A stretch of 64,000 bases of DNA from the NCBI GenBank assembly GCA_963422685.1, contig OY730442.1, forward strand, positions 744,001 through 808,000. The letters run 5' to 3'. The stretch is from Spongiihabitans sp963422685 (lineage in GTDB: Bacteria > Pseudomonadota > Gammaproteobacteria > Arenicellales > Poriferihabitantaceae). The translations under genes and the position numbers were made by a program. Shown in pieces: positions 8,845 to 18,071 of this stretch (its first letter is position 1; every line of letters begins with the position of its first letter). Below the pieces are notes generated by a model. The model was not told where the DNA came from, searched no databases, and worked only from the letters and a program-made list of their open reading frames with translations.

Positions 8845-9513
8845 ATGGCTAGAATTCAAGCTACCGTATCACGACCGGTTTCTCGCGGTATTGAAATCAA
8901 CAGTGTCTTGCGAAATACATACCTGCTGCTGGCACTGACCCTGCTGTTCAGTGCGGCCACAGCGGGGATATCCATGGTCATGCAATTTCCACCAATGGGT
9001 ATGGTTGTTACTCTGGTCGGATATTTCGGTTTGTTGTTTTTGACCAGTAAATTCCAGAATTCCGCGCTTGGCATATTATTTGTATTCGCGCTGACCGGAT
9101 TTATGGGATTAACGCTGGGCCCCATCCTGAACTATTACATTCATACCTTATCAAACGGCAGCCAGATAGTGATGACTGCGCTGGGCGGTACCGGCATGAT
9201 TTTTGTTGCGCTTTCGGCCTATGTCCTGGTGACCAGAAAAGACTTCAGTTTCATGGGTGGGATGCTCATGGCCGGAATCCTGGTGGCATTTCTCGCCGGA
9301 CTAACCACCCTGTTTTTCCCGATGCCTGCGTTGAGTCTAGCGGTATCTGCCATGTTTATTCTATTGATGTCGGGTTTGATTTTATTCGAAACCAGCCAGA
9401 TCATTCATGGCGGCGTCACTAACTATATCTCCGCAACGGTCACGCTCTATGTTGCTATCTATAATATGTTTCTCAGTTTGCTGAGTATTTTTGGAATATT
9501 CGGCGACGATTAA
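8845..9513 (+). CDS. Bax inhibitor-1 family membrane protein (YccA-like)
   Basis: A 222-residue protein with seven predicted membrane segments and the BI-1 signature region (GLTLGPILNYY and LSAYVLVTRKDFS). The start at 8845 is chosen because AAGAGGT lies eight bases upstream; a longer reading from 8779 adds a polar extension without family support. E. coli YccA binds and inhibits the FtsH protease, and other members leak calcium across membranes; which applies here is unknown. A double hairpin follows the stop codon. Confidence 0.9.
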   Translation: MARIQATVSRPVSRGIEINSVLRNTYLLLALTLLFSAATAGISMVMQFPPMGMVVTLVGYFGLLFLTSKFQNSALGILFVFALTGFMGLTLGPILNYYIHTLSNGSQIVMTALGGTGMIFVALSAYVLVTRKDFSFMGGMLMAGILVAFLAGLTTLFFPMPALSLAVSAMFILLMSGLILFETSQIIHGGVTNYISATVTLYVAIYNMFLSLLSIFGIFGDD

Positions 9514-9527
9514 TCCATAGTGATTGA

Positions 9528-9591
9528 GGGCAGGTATCACCTGCCCTTCGGGGAAAAACCCCCGGCCCGGATTTATTCCCGGCGGGGGTTT
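9528..9591 (+). terminator. Tandem hairpins after the BI-1 gene
   Basis: The first hairpin has perfect 8-base arms GGGCAGGT (9528-9535) and ACCTGCCC (9539-9546). The second pairs AAACCCCCG (9556-9564) with CGGGGGTTT (9583-9591). The run of T after it is short, so it is a plausible but not ideal intrinsic terminator. Confidence 0.6.
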
Positions 9592-9666
9592 GTATTTCTG
9601 GTAGACGGATAATTTTAGTAAACAATCATTTACCATGGATTACGAAAAACCCTAGAAACAACAGTA

Positions 9667-10785
9667 ATGAAAGCAATGATTCTAGCCGCTGGGAAGGGAA
9701 CCCGAGTGCGGCCGCTAACCTATGAAATGCCCAAACCGATGATTCCCGTGCTGGGCAGGCCGGTCATGGAATACCTGGTCGAGCAACTGGCAAGCCATGA
9801 ATTTCGCGATGTGATGGTCAACCTCAGCCACCTTCCCGAGCGCATAGAAACCTATTTCGGAGATGGGCGGCGCTGGGGTGTGAATATCGGATATTCGTTT
9901 GAGGGGCACGTGGAAAAAGGCCGGCTTTTCGGCGAACCACTGGGTTCAGCCGGCGGCATCAAGCGTATTCAGGAATTTGGCGGATTTTTCGATGATACCT
10001 TTTTGGTGGTATGCGGTGATGCCATTATTGATCTTGATTTGACCGATGCGATTCGTAAGCATTGGCAGTCAGGCGCGAAAGCCAGCATTGTGGTCAAGCG
10101 GGTTGAAAAAGCAAGAGTGCGGGACTACGGCGTGGTGGTGGCGGATGAATCCGGCGCCATCACTTCATTTCAGGAAAAACCCACAGTGGAAGCGGCAAAA
10201 TCCACATTGGTCAACACCGGCATTTATATTTTCGAACCGGATATCATTGACCTTATTCCGGGTGAGACGATGTACGATATTGGCAGTGATCTACTGCCGG
10301 ATATTCTGGCAAGAGGGCTGCCTTTTGGCGCCATAGAAATCCCGTTGCGGTGGGTGGATATTGGGCGTTTGAGTGACTACTGGCAAGCAAACCAGCAATT
10401 GATGCGGGGTACGTTGCGCGGCATGAATATGCCCGGCACAGAAGTTATGCCGCAGGTGTGGGTCGGATTAAATGTGGATGTGGACTGGGACAACGTATTG
10501 ATCGAAGGGCCGGTGTATATCGGATCAAATTCGCGGATTGAGGGCGGATGCCAGATTCAGGGCCCGACCTGGATATCGCACGGATGTTATTTGCAGGGCG
10601 GCGCCAAAGTTCATAAAAGCATGTTATTTGAGCATACATTGATGCGCCAACACGGCGCTGTATTTGAAGCCGTTGTCTTTGGGCGATACTGTGTCGATAA
10701 AGAAGGACACCCGGTTGAAAGCAAGGGCTCAGAACTGGATTGGGTCGGTGACGCCCGGGACAAGGCGCTAAAAACCCGGAAATGA
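9667..10785 (+). CDS. Sugar-1-phosphate nucleotidyltransferase
   Basis: A 372-residue protein of the nucleotidyltransferase fold. The N-terminal signature AAGKGTRVRPLTYEMPKP (residues 7-24) binds the nucleotide and pyrophosphate, and VVCGDAIIDLD supplies metal-binding aspartates. From about residue 250 a left-handed beta-helix-like tail follows (GPVYIGSNSRIEGGCQIQGP). The family makes NDP-sugars such as GDP-mannose or dTDP-glucose. The sugar and the base cannot be decided from these motifs. It stands alone, without glycan genes beside it. Confidence 0.85.
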   Translation: MKAMILAAGKGTRVRPLTYEMPKPMIPVLGRPVMEYLVEQLASHEFRDVMVNLSHLPERIETYFGDGRRWGVNIGYSFEGHVEKGRLFGEPLGSAGGIKRIQEFGGFFDDTFLVVCGDAIIDLDLTDAIRKHWQSGAKASIVVKRVEKARVRDYGVVVADESGAITSFQEKPTVEAAKSTLVNTGIYIFEPDIIDLIPGETMYDIGSDLLPDILARGLPFGAIEIPLRWVDIGRLSDYWQANQQLMRGTLRGMNMPGTEVMPQVWVGLNVDVDWDNVLIEGPVYIGSNSRIEGGCQIQGPTWISHGCYLQGGAKVHKSMLFEHTLMRQHGAVFEAVVFGRYCVDKEGHPVESKGSELDWVGDARDKALKTRK

Positions 10786-11226
10786 AGCTGCGTCAGCCGG
10801 AATCCATATCTATATTTGCCCGGCGCTGGAGACCATCATCTACCTCTACGATATGGCAACTCCCAAAGACAAGTTTGACTTGATGCGCTTTGACAACAGT
10901 TACAGTATCAGCACAGATGTTCGATGAGGCCAGACAGCGCCATGTTATCAGGATAGCCACTGGCTGCGGCAAAACCTAAGATGATGCGGCGGCACTTTTC
11001 CCACAAGTTACAAGCCGGGCCCAGAGCCTTCCCGAAACTTTCCGGTGATTACTCCGAGCATCCTCGGGCCTGGTCGCATCCCTAAGGATTTACAGGACTT
11101 GCAGATTTTCTGTGGTCCGGTGATTCCCGAGAACAGCATTGACAGACGCAACTGGCGGGATGGCTTTCAGTTCACCTTGCGCCGGCAAAACGAGGGGCGG
11201 ATAACGCCCCTGCCATCCAGGTCCTG
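10786..11226 (+). other. Gene-poor spacer of 441 bases
   Basis: No convincing gene. A 60-codon frame (11045-11227) has no family features. A short frame at 10917-10979 ends in RIATGCGKT just before a stop; this resembles helicase motif I but is too short to trust. Composition becomes GC-rich from about 11,180, where the foreign-looking patch begins. Confidence 0.4.
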
Positions 11227-12063
11227 ATGACCACCATCGTCGGCGTCGACTTCAGCGGGCACCGGGATGACCGCAACACCTGGGTCGCGCGCGGCCGGTT
11301 GGATGCCGACGGAGCGTTGCTGCTGGACAACGTGCAACCTGCGCGCCGCTCTGGCCTCTACGACCTCCTTGCCGCCATCCCGACGCCCGCGGTCGTCGCG
11401 TTGGACTTCCCTTTCGGCGTGCCGGCCGGATTCGCCGTCCATCTATCGCCGAAGTGCCCGCCGCGTGCCATGCCCGACCTCTGGGAAACCGTTCACGGCA
11501 TGCCCGCCGGCGACTTTCTCGCAGCCCGCGATCGGTTCGTAGCCGGCCATGGCGAGCTCAAGCGCTCGGGGGATGCACGGCATTTCCCCGAAAGCTACTC
11601 ACCACTGCATCGCGCGAACCCCAACATGCTTCCAATGACCTATGAGGGTATCCGCCTGTTGCACCGCTGGCGCAAGAGCTGTCCGCAGCGGTGGCACGTT
11701 CCGCCCCTGGAGTCGCCTGTACGGCCCGCCCACTCCGTCACCTTGCTGGAATTGATGCCCGGCGCATTCCTGAAGACCGTCGGCTTGCCCTACAAGGGTT
11801 ACAAGAAAGGACGTCGTTGCTGGGAGCTGCGCGAGAAGATCACGGGCGCCCTCGCCGCAGCCTCTGGAATCCCGTTGCCCGATCTGGCCTCGCTCCGCAT
11901 GGGCTGCCACGCCAGTGACGACTTCCCGGATGCCGTGGTCGCTGCCGCCGGCGCGGCCTGCTGGGCTCGAGACAACGATCGCTTCCGTCATCCCCAGCCG
12001 GACGAGCTGTCACTGGCTCGGTTGGAAGGCTGGATTTACGTCCCCAACCCGGAATGCCGATAG
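11227..12063 (+). CDS. DUF429 family protein
   Basis: A 278-residue protein with DUF429 character: IVGVDFSGHRDDRNTWVA at the N-terminus, VALDFPFGVP in the middle and HASDDFPDAVVAAAGA near the C-terminus, with acidic residues in an RNase H-like fold arrangement. The family has no settled function. The ATG follows AGGT by four bases. Codon use is much richer in third-position G and C than in the flanking genes, which suggests recent arrival from a GC-rich donor. It is followed by a fragment of a transporter in the same style. Confidence 0.8.
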   Translation: MTTIVGVDFSGHRDDRNTWVARGRLDADGALLLDNVQPARRSGLYDLLAAIPTPAVVALDFPFGVPAGFAVHLSPKCPPRAMPDLWETVHGMPAGDFLAARDRFVAGHGELKRSGDARHFPESYSPLHRANPNMLPMTYEGIRLLHRWRKSCPQRWHVPPLESPVRPAHSVTLLELMPGAFLKTVGLPYKGYKKGRRCWELREKITGALAAASGIPLPDLASLRMGCHASDDFPDAVVAAAGAACWARDNDRFRHPQPDELSLARLEGWIYVPNPECR

Positions 12064-12081
12064 CGGGCGAGCATCCATCCG

Positions 12082-12183
12082 ATGACCCGTTCCCTCGTCC
12101 AGCGCCTACCGTTCTTCTACGGCCGGGTCATCATGGCCTGCACGATGTGCTCCAGCGTGGTGCGCCAGGGCCGGCGCAAACAA
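12082..12183 (+). pseudogene. Truncated MFS transporter N-terminus
   Basis: About 34 codons read MTRSLVQRLPFFYGRVIMAC and then TMCSSVVRQGRR. The PFFYG-x-VI pattern followed by a hydrophobic stretch and RQG is typical of the first membrane helix of many major facilitator proteins. The GC-rich composition and the similarity both stop near 12,180, after which the frame runs into AT-richer sequence without meaning. It is best read as the cut end of an imported segment. Confidence 0.45.
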
Positions 12184-12229
12184 ATAAACAGCAGCGCCTG
12201 GAATTTTTGTATATTTCAGTCCCTGCACG

Positions 12230-13168
12230 ATGAGCTTCAAACCCGGATATGCCGTGAACAGTAGCAAACATGGCCGCTATAACCGCCCCGTCGTTGCCAT
12301 CGGTCTTTGCCTGGTGTCGATGACATTTTTCTCGGTGCAGGATGCGCTGGTGAAGTGGCTGGTCGCGGATTACCGGTTGGTTCAGTTGCTTTTTATGCGC
12401 AGCATTGTGATCGTTGTTGTCGTTGGCCTGTTTATCGCATTCAGGCATGGCCTTGCAGGGTTTAAAACGCTGCGTCCCCGTGATCATTTTCTAAGAACTG
12501 CGTTTAACTTTTTCGCGTTTCTCACATATTACCTTGCAGTTACGGAAATGCCTTTGGCAAATGCTACGTCCATTGGGCTGACGGCGCCGCTGTTCATGAC
12601 CGCGTTATCCGGGCCGCTATTGGGCGAACCAGTGGGCATCAAACGCAAACTTGTCCTGGTTGCCGGGTTTGTCGGGGTATTAATTATTATCCGGCCCGGC
12701 GCCGATGATTTGAACCTTCGCGGTAGTTTATATGCGCTGGCCGGGGCATTGCTGTTTGCGCTGTTAGCCATCCAGACCCGTAAAATGAGTAAAAATGAAT
12801 CCAGTGAGCTAATGGTTTTTTATGCTGCTCTTGCATTTCTGATTGTAACCGGGGCGTTTATGATGCTGCACTGGGTGACACCTGACCCGAAGTCTGTGGT
12901 TTTAATGTTAACCCTCGGTTTAATTACCGTATGCGCGCAGTACACCATCGTCCATGCCTACCAGTACGCCGGGGTGCATGTCATCGCTCCTTTTGAGTAT
13001 ATAACGGTACTGTGGGCGGTTTTGATTGGGTGGTTTGTGTTTGCGGAGCGGCCGACGTTGACCATGTATGTCGGCGCGTCGCTGGTTATTCTGGCGGGGC
13101 TGGTGATTTGCTGGTACGAAAAAGTGGAGTATGACCGAAACACTGCCCCGCCAATTAATCCGGTGTAA
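12230..13168 (+). CDS. EamA/DMT superfamily transporter
   Basis: A 312-residue membrane protein with about ten predicted helices arranged as two EamA repeats. Typical family segments include FSVQDALVKWL at the start of repeat 1, TYYLAVTEMPLANATSIGLT in its centre, and VIAPFEYITVLWAVLIGWFV in repeat 2. Family members export or import amino acids, purines or other small metabolites across the inner membrane. No substrate can be inferred from the neighbours. The gene begins directly after the GC-rich patch and has normal composition for the window. Confidence 0.85.
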   Translation: MSFKPGYAVNSSKHGRYNRPVVAIGLCLVSMTFFSVQDALVKWLVADYRLVQLLFMRSIVIVVVVGLFIAFRHGLAGFKTLRPRDHFLRTAFNFFAFLTYYLAVTEMPLANATSIGLTAPLFMTALSGPLLGEPVGIKRKLVLVAGFVGVLIIIRPGADDLNLRGSLYALAGALLFALLAIQTRKMSKNESSELMVFYAALAFLIVTGAFMMLHWVTPDPKSVVLMLTLGLITVCAQYTIVHAYQYAGVHVIAPFEYITVLWAVLIGWFVFAERPTLTMYVGASLVILAGLVICWYEKVEYDRNTAPPINPV

Positions 13169-13315
13169 ACTGGTCAGCGCAGACTGGCTGGCTGATTGTC
13201 GATTAACGGATGAGCGCAACCAGAGTGATGAACCTTGTTGCCATTAAAATCCACAATCAGGCCTAAGCCATTGACCCGAAAATGCGCACCGATGTTTCGC
13301 AATCCTCCAGCGAGG

Positions 13316-13912
13316 CTAATAATACTCCGCCCTTTCATTCACCATTCTAAAAGTCATATTTATCCGGGGCTTTACCAGACGTTTGGTTTTCGGCACCGAA
13401 TGCCGCCAATCCAGTTGTGACCGGCCCGACATCAGCAGCAGTGAGCCATGCGTCAAATCAATTTTCAGGTTTGGCCGACCATGCCTTGAATGCAAAATGA
13501 ATCGCCGGGTGGTGCCCAGGCTTAGCGCGGCAATGCGGGGATAACGGCCTAACTCGGGTTCATTGTCGCTGTGGATGCCCATGCTGTCGGCGCCGTGTCG
13601 ATATAGATTGAGCAAGACGCTGTTGAAATGCCAGCCGGTACGGGCCTGTATCAATGCGCGCGCATCCAGCAGGGCATCGAACCAGGGCAGCGGAATATTG
13701 CGGGTTCCCGAATACCCATACACAGCTTGTTTGTCGCCATACCATGCGCATAGTCTGGGTGAAATCACCGATTTGCCGAACAGCGTTATGGTTTGCCGGC
13801 GCCAGTCTGCGGCTGCGTATATTTGCTTAAACAAATTATCTGCGGTGGCGATATCGATGAAATGTTCTATCAATTCGCACTGGCCGGGGATCAGAGAATA
13901 GCGGGCCGCCAC
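13316..13912 (-). CDS. alkB: AlkB-like 2-oxoglutarate/Fe(II) dioxygenase
   Basis: A 198-residue protein with the AlkB iron site: His114 and Asp116 in GIHSDNEPELG, His171 in WRHSVPKT, and 2-oxoglutarate-binding arginines in RINMTFR (183-189). The layout is closest to the short ALKBH2/3-like branch, which removes methyl lesions such as 1-methyladenine from DNA or RNA by oxidation. Translation starts at GTG immediately after the TAA of the upstream glutaredoxin-like gene, leaving no room for its own ribosome site, so the two are likely coupled. Confidence 0.88.
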   Translation of the reverse strand: MAARYSLIPGQCELIEHFIDIATADNLFKQIYAAADWRRQTITLFGKSVISPRLCAWYGDKQAVYGYSGTRNIPLPWFDALLDARALIQARTGWHFNSVLLNLYRHGADSMGIHSDNEPELGRYPRIAALSLGTTRRFILHSRHGRPNLKIDLTHGSLLLMSGRSQLDWRHSVPKTKRLVKPRINMTFRMVNERAEYY

Positions 13913-14197
13913 TTAATTACCGGCGGGCGATATTGCCGACCTCAGTTCTGCGCCATCAAAAAAGTAATGACAAACCTCTTCACCGCCAACTACTAAAACC
14001 GGGACGTATTCGCGAAACCGCGCATACCATTTCGGGTCATCTTCCACATCACGCATCTGCACAAAAACAGCCGTTTTCTCATCAAGGCCGGATATAAACT
14101 GATTCAGTTGCGCTGTCATGTCATCGCATAGACGGCAATCGTCTTTGTAGTAAAAAACGATCTCCACCGGGTTGGATAAAGCGTGATTGTTGCACAT
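13913..14197 (-). CDS. Glutaredoxin-like protein (DUF836 type)
   Basis: A thioredoxin-fold protein of about 94 residues with a CRLC redox pair at positions 21 and 24 and the VPVLVVGGEEV cis-proline segment. The start at 14197 avoids overlap with ligA; a longer frame from 14266 would add 23 residues of no family character. Small proteins of this type have no fixed role. It is immediately followed by the alkB-like gene with no spacer. Confidence 0.8.
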   Translation of the reverse strand: MCNNHALSNPVEIVFYYKDDCRLCDDMTAQLNQFISGLDEKTAVFVQMRDVEDDPKWYARFREYVPVLVVGGEEVCHYFFDGAELRSAISPAGN

Positions 14198-14219
14198 TTG
14201 TCTGTTGCTGGTCGCCAGG

Positions 14220-16256
14220 CTATACGGTGAGCCGGTTGTGAATGTGTTGCAGAAACTGTGCTTCATTCAGAATCTCAACCCCAAGCTGTCTGGCCTTGTC
14301 GGCTTTGGAACCAGCATCTTCTCCCGCAATCACGAAGTCGGTATTTTTCGAGACGCTGCCAGTCACCCTGGCCCCCGCAGACTGCAACCAGGATTTTGCC
14401 TGTGCTCTGGCCATACTCAGCGTGCCCGTAAGGACAACGGTCTTTGCCGCAAAAATACTATGGGTAAAATCTTTCGCCCGGGTCGGCTGCGGCCAATGAA
14501 TCCCGGCGTTTAACAGCTTCTCCAGGACTTTCTGGTTATGGGGCTGCTGGAAAAAAGTGCGGATACTCTTCGCCACGATGGGCCCGATGTCGGGAATATT
14601 CTGTAATTCTTCTTCGCTTTTCGCCGCCACCTCGTCCAATGTAAATAGATTCGCAGATAATGTTTCCCCGGTGGCTTCTCCGACCAGCGGAATCCCGAGC
14701 GCATACAGGAATCTTGCCAGGGTGGTATTCTTGCTCCTTTCTATGGCCGTGAATAAATTGGTGGCGGACTTTTCCGCCATTCTGTCCAGATTCGACAACT
14801 GCGTCAGGGTCAGCGAAAACAAGTCGCCGATATCATCAATCAGTTTATCGTTTACCAGTTGATTGACCAGTTTGTCGCCCAGACCTTCGATATCCATGGC
14901 CCTGCGGCTGGCGAAATGCTTTATGCTTTCTTTCTTCTGGGCCGCACAAAACAGCCCGCCGCTGCAACGCGCAATAACGCCGTCTCCCTGGTTGACCACC
15001 GCCGACCCGCATACCGGGCATTCGCGGGGAAACCGGAAAGCTCTGGCGCTCTGCGGGCGCTGCGAATGCACCACCGAAACCACTTCAGGAATCACATCCC
15101 CGGCCCGGCGCACGATTACCGTGTCCCCGGCCCGCACATCCAGCCTGTTAATTTCTGCGGCGTTATGCAAAGTGGCATTTGCAACTGTGACCCCGCCGAC
15201 GAATACCGGTTTAAGCCGCGCCACCGGGGTGATGGCGCCGGTTCTGCCGACCTGGATTGCTATATTTTCAACCACAGTGACTTGTTCCTGGGCCGGGAAT
15301 TTATGGGCGATTGCCCAACGCGGCGCTTTGGCGGTAAATCCCAGACTGCTCTGCCAATCCGTTCTGGAAACCTTGTACACCACGCCATCAATATTGAATG
15401 GCAGCGAATCACGCCGTCCAAGCAATTCATTATAGTAGTCGATGCAGCCATCTACGCCGACCACCGGTTTCACCAGGTCGGTGACCGGTAATCCCATATT
15501 TTTAATCCACTCAAGTGCATCCAGTTGGGACTTCGGCGGCGCAACGCCGAGGACTTCGCCCAAAGCGTAGCAATAAAGGCTCAATGGCCGGGATGCGGTG
15601 ATTGCCGGGTCAAGCTGTCGCAGGCTACCGGCCGCCGCATTTCTTGGATTGACGAAGGTTTTCAGTCCGGCCTTTTGCTGATTTTGATTTAACTGATGAA
15701 AATCATCGGTGCGCATAAATACTTCGCCACGCACTTCCAGAACCTCCGGCAGGCGGTCCCCATTGAGCCGGGTTCTATCCGCCAACACCATGCGCATGTT
15801 GTGCGTAATATTCTCTCCTTTTTTCCCATCTCCCCGGGTGGCGGCCTGAACCAGCCATCCGTTTTCATACCGCAGGCTGACCGCCAGACCATCCAGCTTG
15901 GGTTCGGCCACATACTCCACTTCACCCGTTTCCAGTCCAACCAACTCCTTCACTCGTCGAGCAAAACTGGTAATTTCTGCCGTATCAAAAGCATTCCCCA
16001 GCGAACGCATTGGTACAGCATGGACTACTTCAGAAAAGGTTTCAGAGGCGAATCCACCGACTTTTTGCGTCGGCGAATCCATTGATTGGAATGCGGGATA
16101 ACATTGTTCCAATTCTTCCAATTCCTGCATCAACCGATCATAGGAACTATCCGGGATTTCCGGATCGTCCAGAACATAGTATCGGTAATTGTGGTATTCA
16201 AGTTGTTCCCTTAGCTGAAGTATATGTTGCTTCGGGTGTTTTTGTAGCCCTGACAT
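14220..16256 (-). CDS. ligA: NAD-dependent DNA ligase LigA
   Basis: A full-length 678-residue ligase. The adenylated lysine is Lys120 in EPKLDGLAVSLRYENG. The RGDGKKGENITHNM segment, an OB-fold, the four-cysteine zinc finger (CPVCG ... RCSGGLFC), helix-hairpin-helix repeats, and a C-terminal BRCT domain (about residues 595-678) follow in the expected order. It seals nicks in replicating and repaired DNA using NAD. It lies downstream of zipA and smc on the same strand, an order shared with pseudomonads. Confidence 0.97.
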   Translation of the reverse strand: MSGLQKHPKQHILQLREQLEYHNYRYYVLDDPEIPDSSYDRLMQELEELEQCYPAFQSMDSPTQKVGGFASETFSEVVHAVPMRSLGNAFDTAEITSFARRVKELVGLETGEVEYVAEPKLDGLAVSLRYENGWLVQAATRGDGKKGENITHNMRMVLADRTRLNGDRLPEVLEVRGEVFMRTDDFHQLNQNQQKAGLKTFVNPRNAAAGSLRQLDPAITASRPLSLYCYALGEVLGVAPPKSQLDALEWIKNMGLPVTDLVKPVVGVDGCIDYYNELLGRRDSLPFNIDGVVYKVSRTDWQSSLGFTAKAPRWAIAHKFPAQEQVTVVENIAIQVGRTGAITPVARLKPVFVGGVTVANATLHNAAEINRLDVRAGDTVIVRRAGDVIPEVVSVVHSQRPQSARAFRFPRECPVCGSAVVNQGDGVIARCSGGLFCAAQKKESIKHFASRRAMDIEGLGDKLVNQLVNDKLIDDIGDLFSLTLTQLSNLDRMAEKSATNLFTAIERSKNTTLARFLYALGIPLVGEATGETLSANLFTLDEVAAKSEEELQNIPDIGPIVAKSIRTFFQQPHNQKVLEKLLNAGIHWPQPTRAKDFTHSIFAAKTVVLTGTLSMARAQAKSWLQSAGARVTGSVSKNTDFVIAGEDAGSKADKARQLGVEILNEAQFLQHIHNRLTV

Positions 16257-16301
16257 TTAAGCCTTGATAGTCACGCGGCGGGGTTATATCCCGGTTGCAG
16301 T

Positions 16302-17921
16302 TTAAAAAACTCTCATCGCTTCATCGCTTCCCGGTGCCATGCCCTGCTGTTCCATTTCCCGCGCAACTTTTTCAATGGATTGGCGAATCTGCGCGACATC
16401 ATCCTGGGACAGGGTTTCATGGTGCGGGGCAATTGCTTCGCCCTTTATGCGCCCGGCAAACGCTTTTGCTGTACCCACCATTTCAGCAAACACGGCGCCC
16501 GGGGAACGGGTCACGGCGGGCCGGGTAAAAAATGTCACGCCCCGAGTGCGCAACTCCTTTAAATTGCCGAAATTAAACTCGCCGGAATCACTCATATTTG
16601 CCAGACTGTACAAGCAAACCTTGCCCTTTCCCACGGATTGATTGCGAACATAATAATTATTGGCACTGCGCTCAAGTCCAAGTTCCATCGCGCATCGGTT
16701 TATGGCATTGCCGTGAAAATGATCGGTATCCCGGGATTTTACATTGACCACAAAAACCGATTCGTAGCAACGCACAAAGTCTGCCAGGGCCTTGGCCTGT
16801 CGTAAAGCGCTCTCCACAGGCGCCATGAAAGTAAAGCTGCGCCCTGTCCCCTCGGACAGCTTTGCAATCAAATGGGAAAACCGGGCTAACTCTGCGGCAT
16901 CAATGGGGCCGTGCTGATCGGCCAACTGGATGGTCACCACCAGATCGCCAAACCGGGCGTCTTCATGTTCATGTTCAAGATTGCGCCAGCTTTTTTCGGG
17001 AATTTTTAATCCGTGGACACGGCTGAATTTGGACAGCGCTGACTTCGCTTCGCGGTATTGGGCCAAAACAGATTCCCGACCAACATCGCGGTGGCCGTAA
17101 ATTCTCACCCAATAATCAATTTGGCTGATCTTCCCGAATCCCGGAATCTCCGGGTAGACAAAAATACTGGATGATTCGTTTGGCAGATCGCTGTTTTCTG
17201 GCGCGTCCGGGGAAACCAGCCGGGGCTCAATCCGCTCTTCCATGCTTCCACCCCGGTTCCGTTGTCTGGCAGTATGCACTGGCCCGGGCTCTGCATCTCG
17301 CTGGTCCGGTTGCACTGCAGACCCTGATTTCGATTCGATCTTTTCTGCAACCACCGGAGCAATTGTTTCGGCGCTGGGGCGTTGGGGCTGCTCGTTTGCA
17401 TCCCCGGGCCAATCCAGTATCGGTGATTCCAGTATGGGAATGTCAGAATCGGCCTGCGGATTCTCTATTGCAACCTGGCGCTGTGACATGGGATCAATAT
17501 CAGTTTCACCGTTACCCGGATTGTGAATTTCCGCCGGGTATTGATGTTCACTGTCGCCAACCTTTTTATCTTCTGAATCTTCTGCATGATGATAATCCTT
17601 TTCCCGATACCCACGCGCTGGCGGTTGTGGCGCATAACCCTGGCCGGGATGACTGCCAGCATATTCCCGGGAACCGTAATCATCCTTCCTGTCTGACATA
17701 TAAGCCTCCGGCATTCTAGCCACGGGAATGTCGTCGTCTGGATCATAATCGCCCAAACCATCACTTGAACCGGCAAAACCGGGAACGCTTTCCCTGGCAT
17801 TATACTGGCACAAACCGGCGGATTTGGATTTGGTATTGTGCTTGTCCAGCCGCACCGAAACCAGGTAAATAATCATAACAAGCACCATGCTGACAACAAC
17901 CAGTGCAATTTGCAGGTTCAC
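16302..17921 (-). CDS. zipA: Cell division protein ZipA
   Basis: A 539-residue protein with a single N-terminal membrane helix (residues 3-22), a very long polar linker, and a C-terminal FtsZ-binding domain from about residue 370. The latter is recognised by HGPIDAAELARF, VESALRQAKALADFVRCYES and FVVNVKSRDTDHFHG. ZipA anchors FtsZ to the inner membrane. The linker is rich in Pro, Glu, Gln and Asp, and makes the protein much longer than the 328 residues of E. coli ZipA. GTG is the start; AAGGA precedes it by six bases. Confidence 0.9.
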   Translation of the reverse strand: MNLQIALVVVSMVLVMIIYLVSVRLDKHNTKSKSAGLCQYNARESVPGFAGSSDGLGDYDPDDDIPVARMPEAYMSDRKDDYGSREYAGSHPGQGYAPQPPARGYREKDYHHAEDSEDKKVGDSEHQYPAEIHNPGNGETDIDPMSQRQVAIENPQADSDIPILESPILDWPGDANEQPQRPSAETIAPVVAEKIESKSGSAVQPDQRDAEPGPVHTARQRNRGGSMEERIEPRLVSPDAPENSDLPNESSSIFVYPEIPGFGKISQIDYWVRIYGHRDVGRESVLAQYREAKSALSKFSRVHGLKIPEKSWRNLEHEHEDARFGDLVVTIQLADQHGPIDAAELARFSHLIAKLSEGTGRSFTFMAPVESALRQAKALADFVRCYESVFVVNVKSRDTDHFHGNAINRCAMELGLERSANNYYVRNQSVGKGKVCLYSLANMSDSGEFNFGNLKELRTRGVTFFTRPAVTRSPGAVFAEMVGTAKAFAGRIKGEAIAPHHETLSQDDVAQIRQSIEKVAREMEQQGMAPGSDEAMRVF

Positions 17922-18071
17922 ATTAAATCCTTATCCTCGGCCGGCCATTCATTGTGGCTATAACAAATTTTTCTCAATTTATTGTACCAGCATTAATACC
18001 AGCGCCGATCTCAACTCGCATTTATCACGGTAATACATCATCCACGAATATGCGCCAAAGGCGGGAACAAG

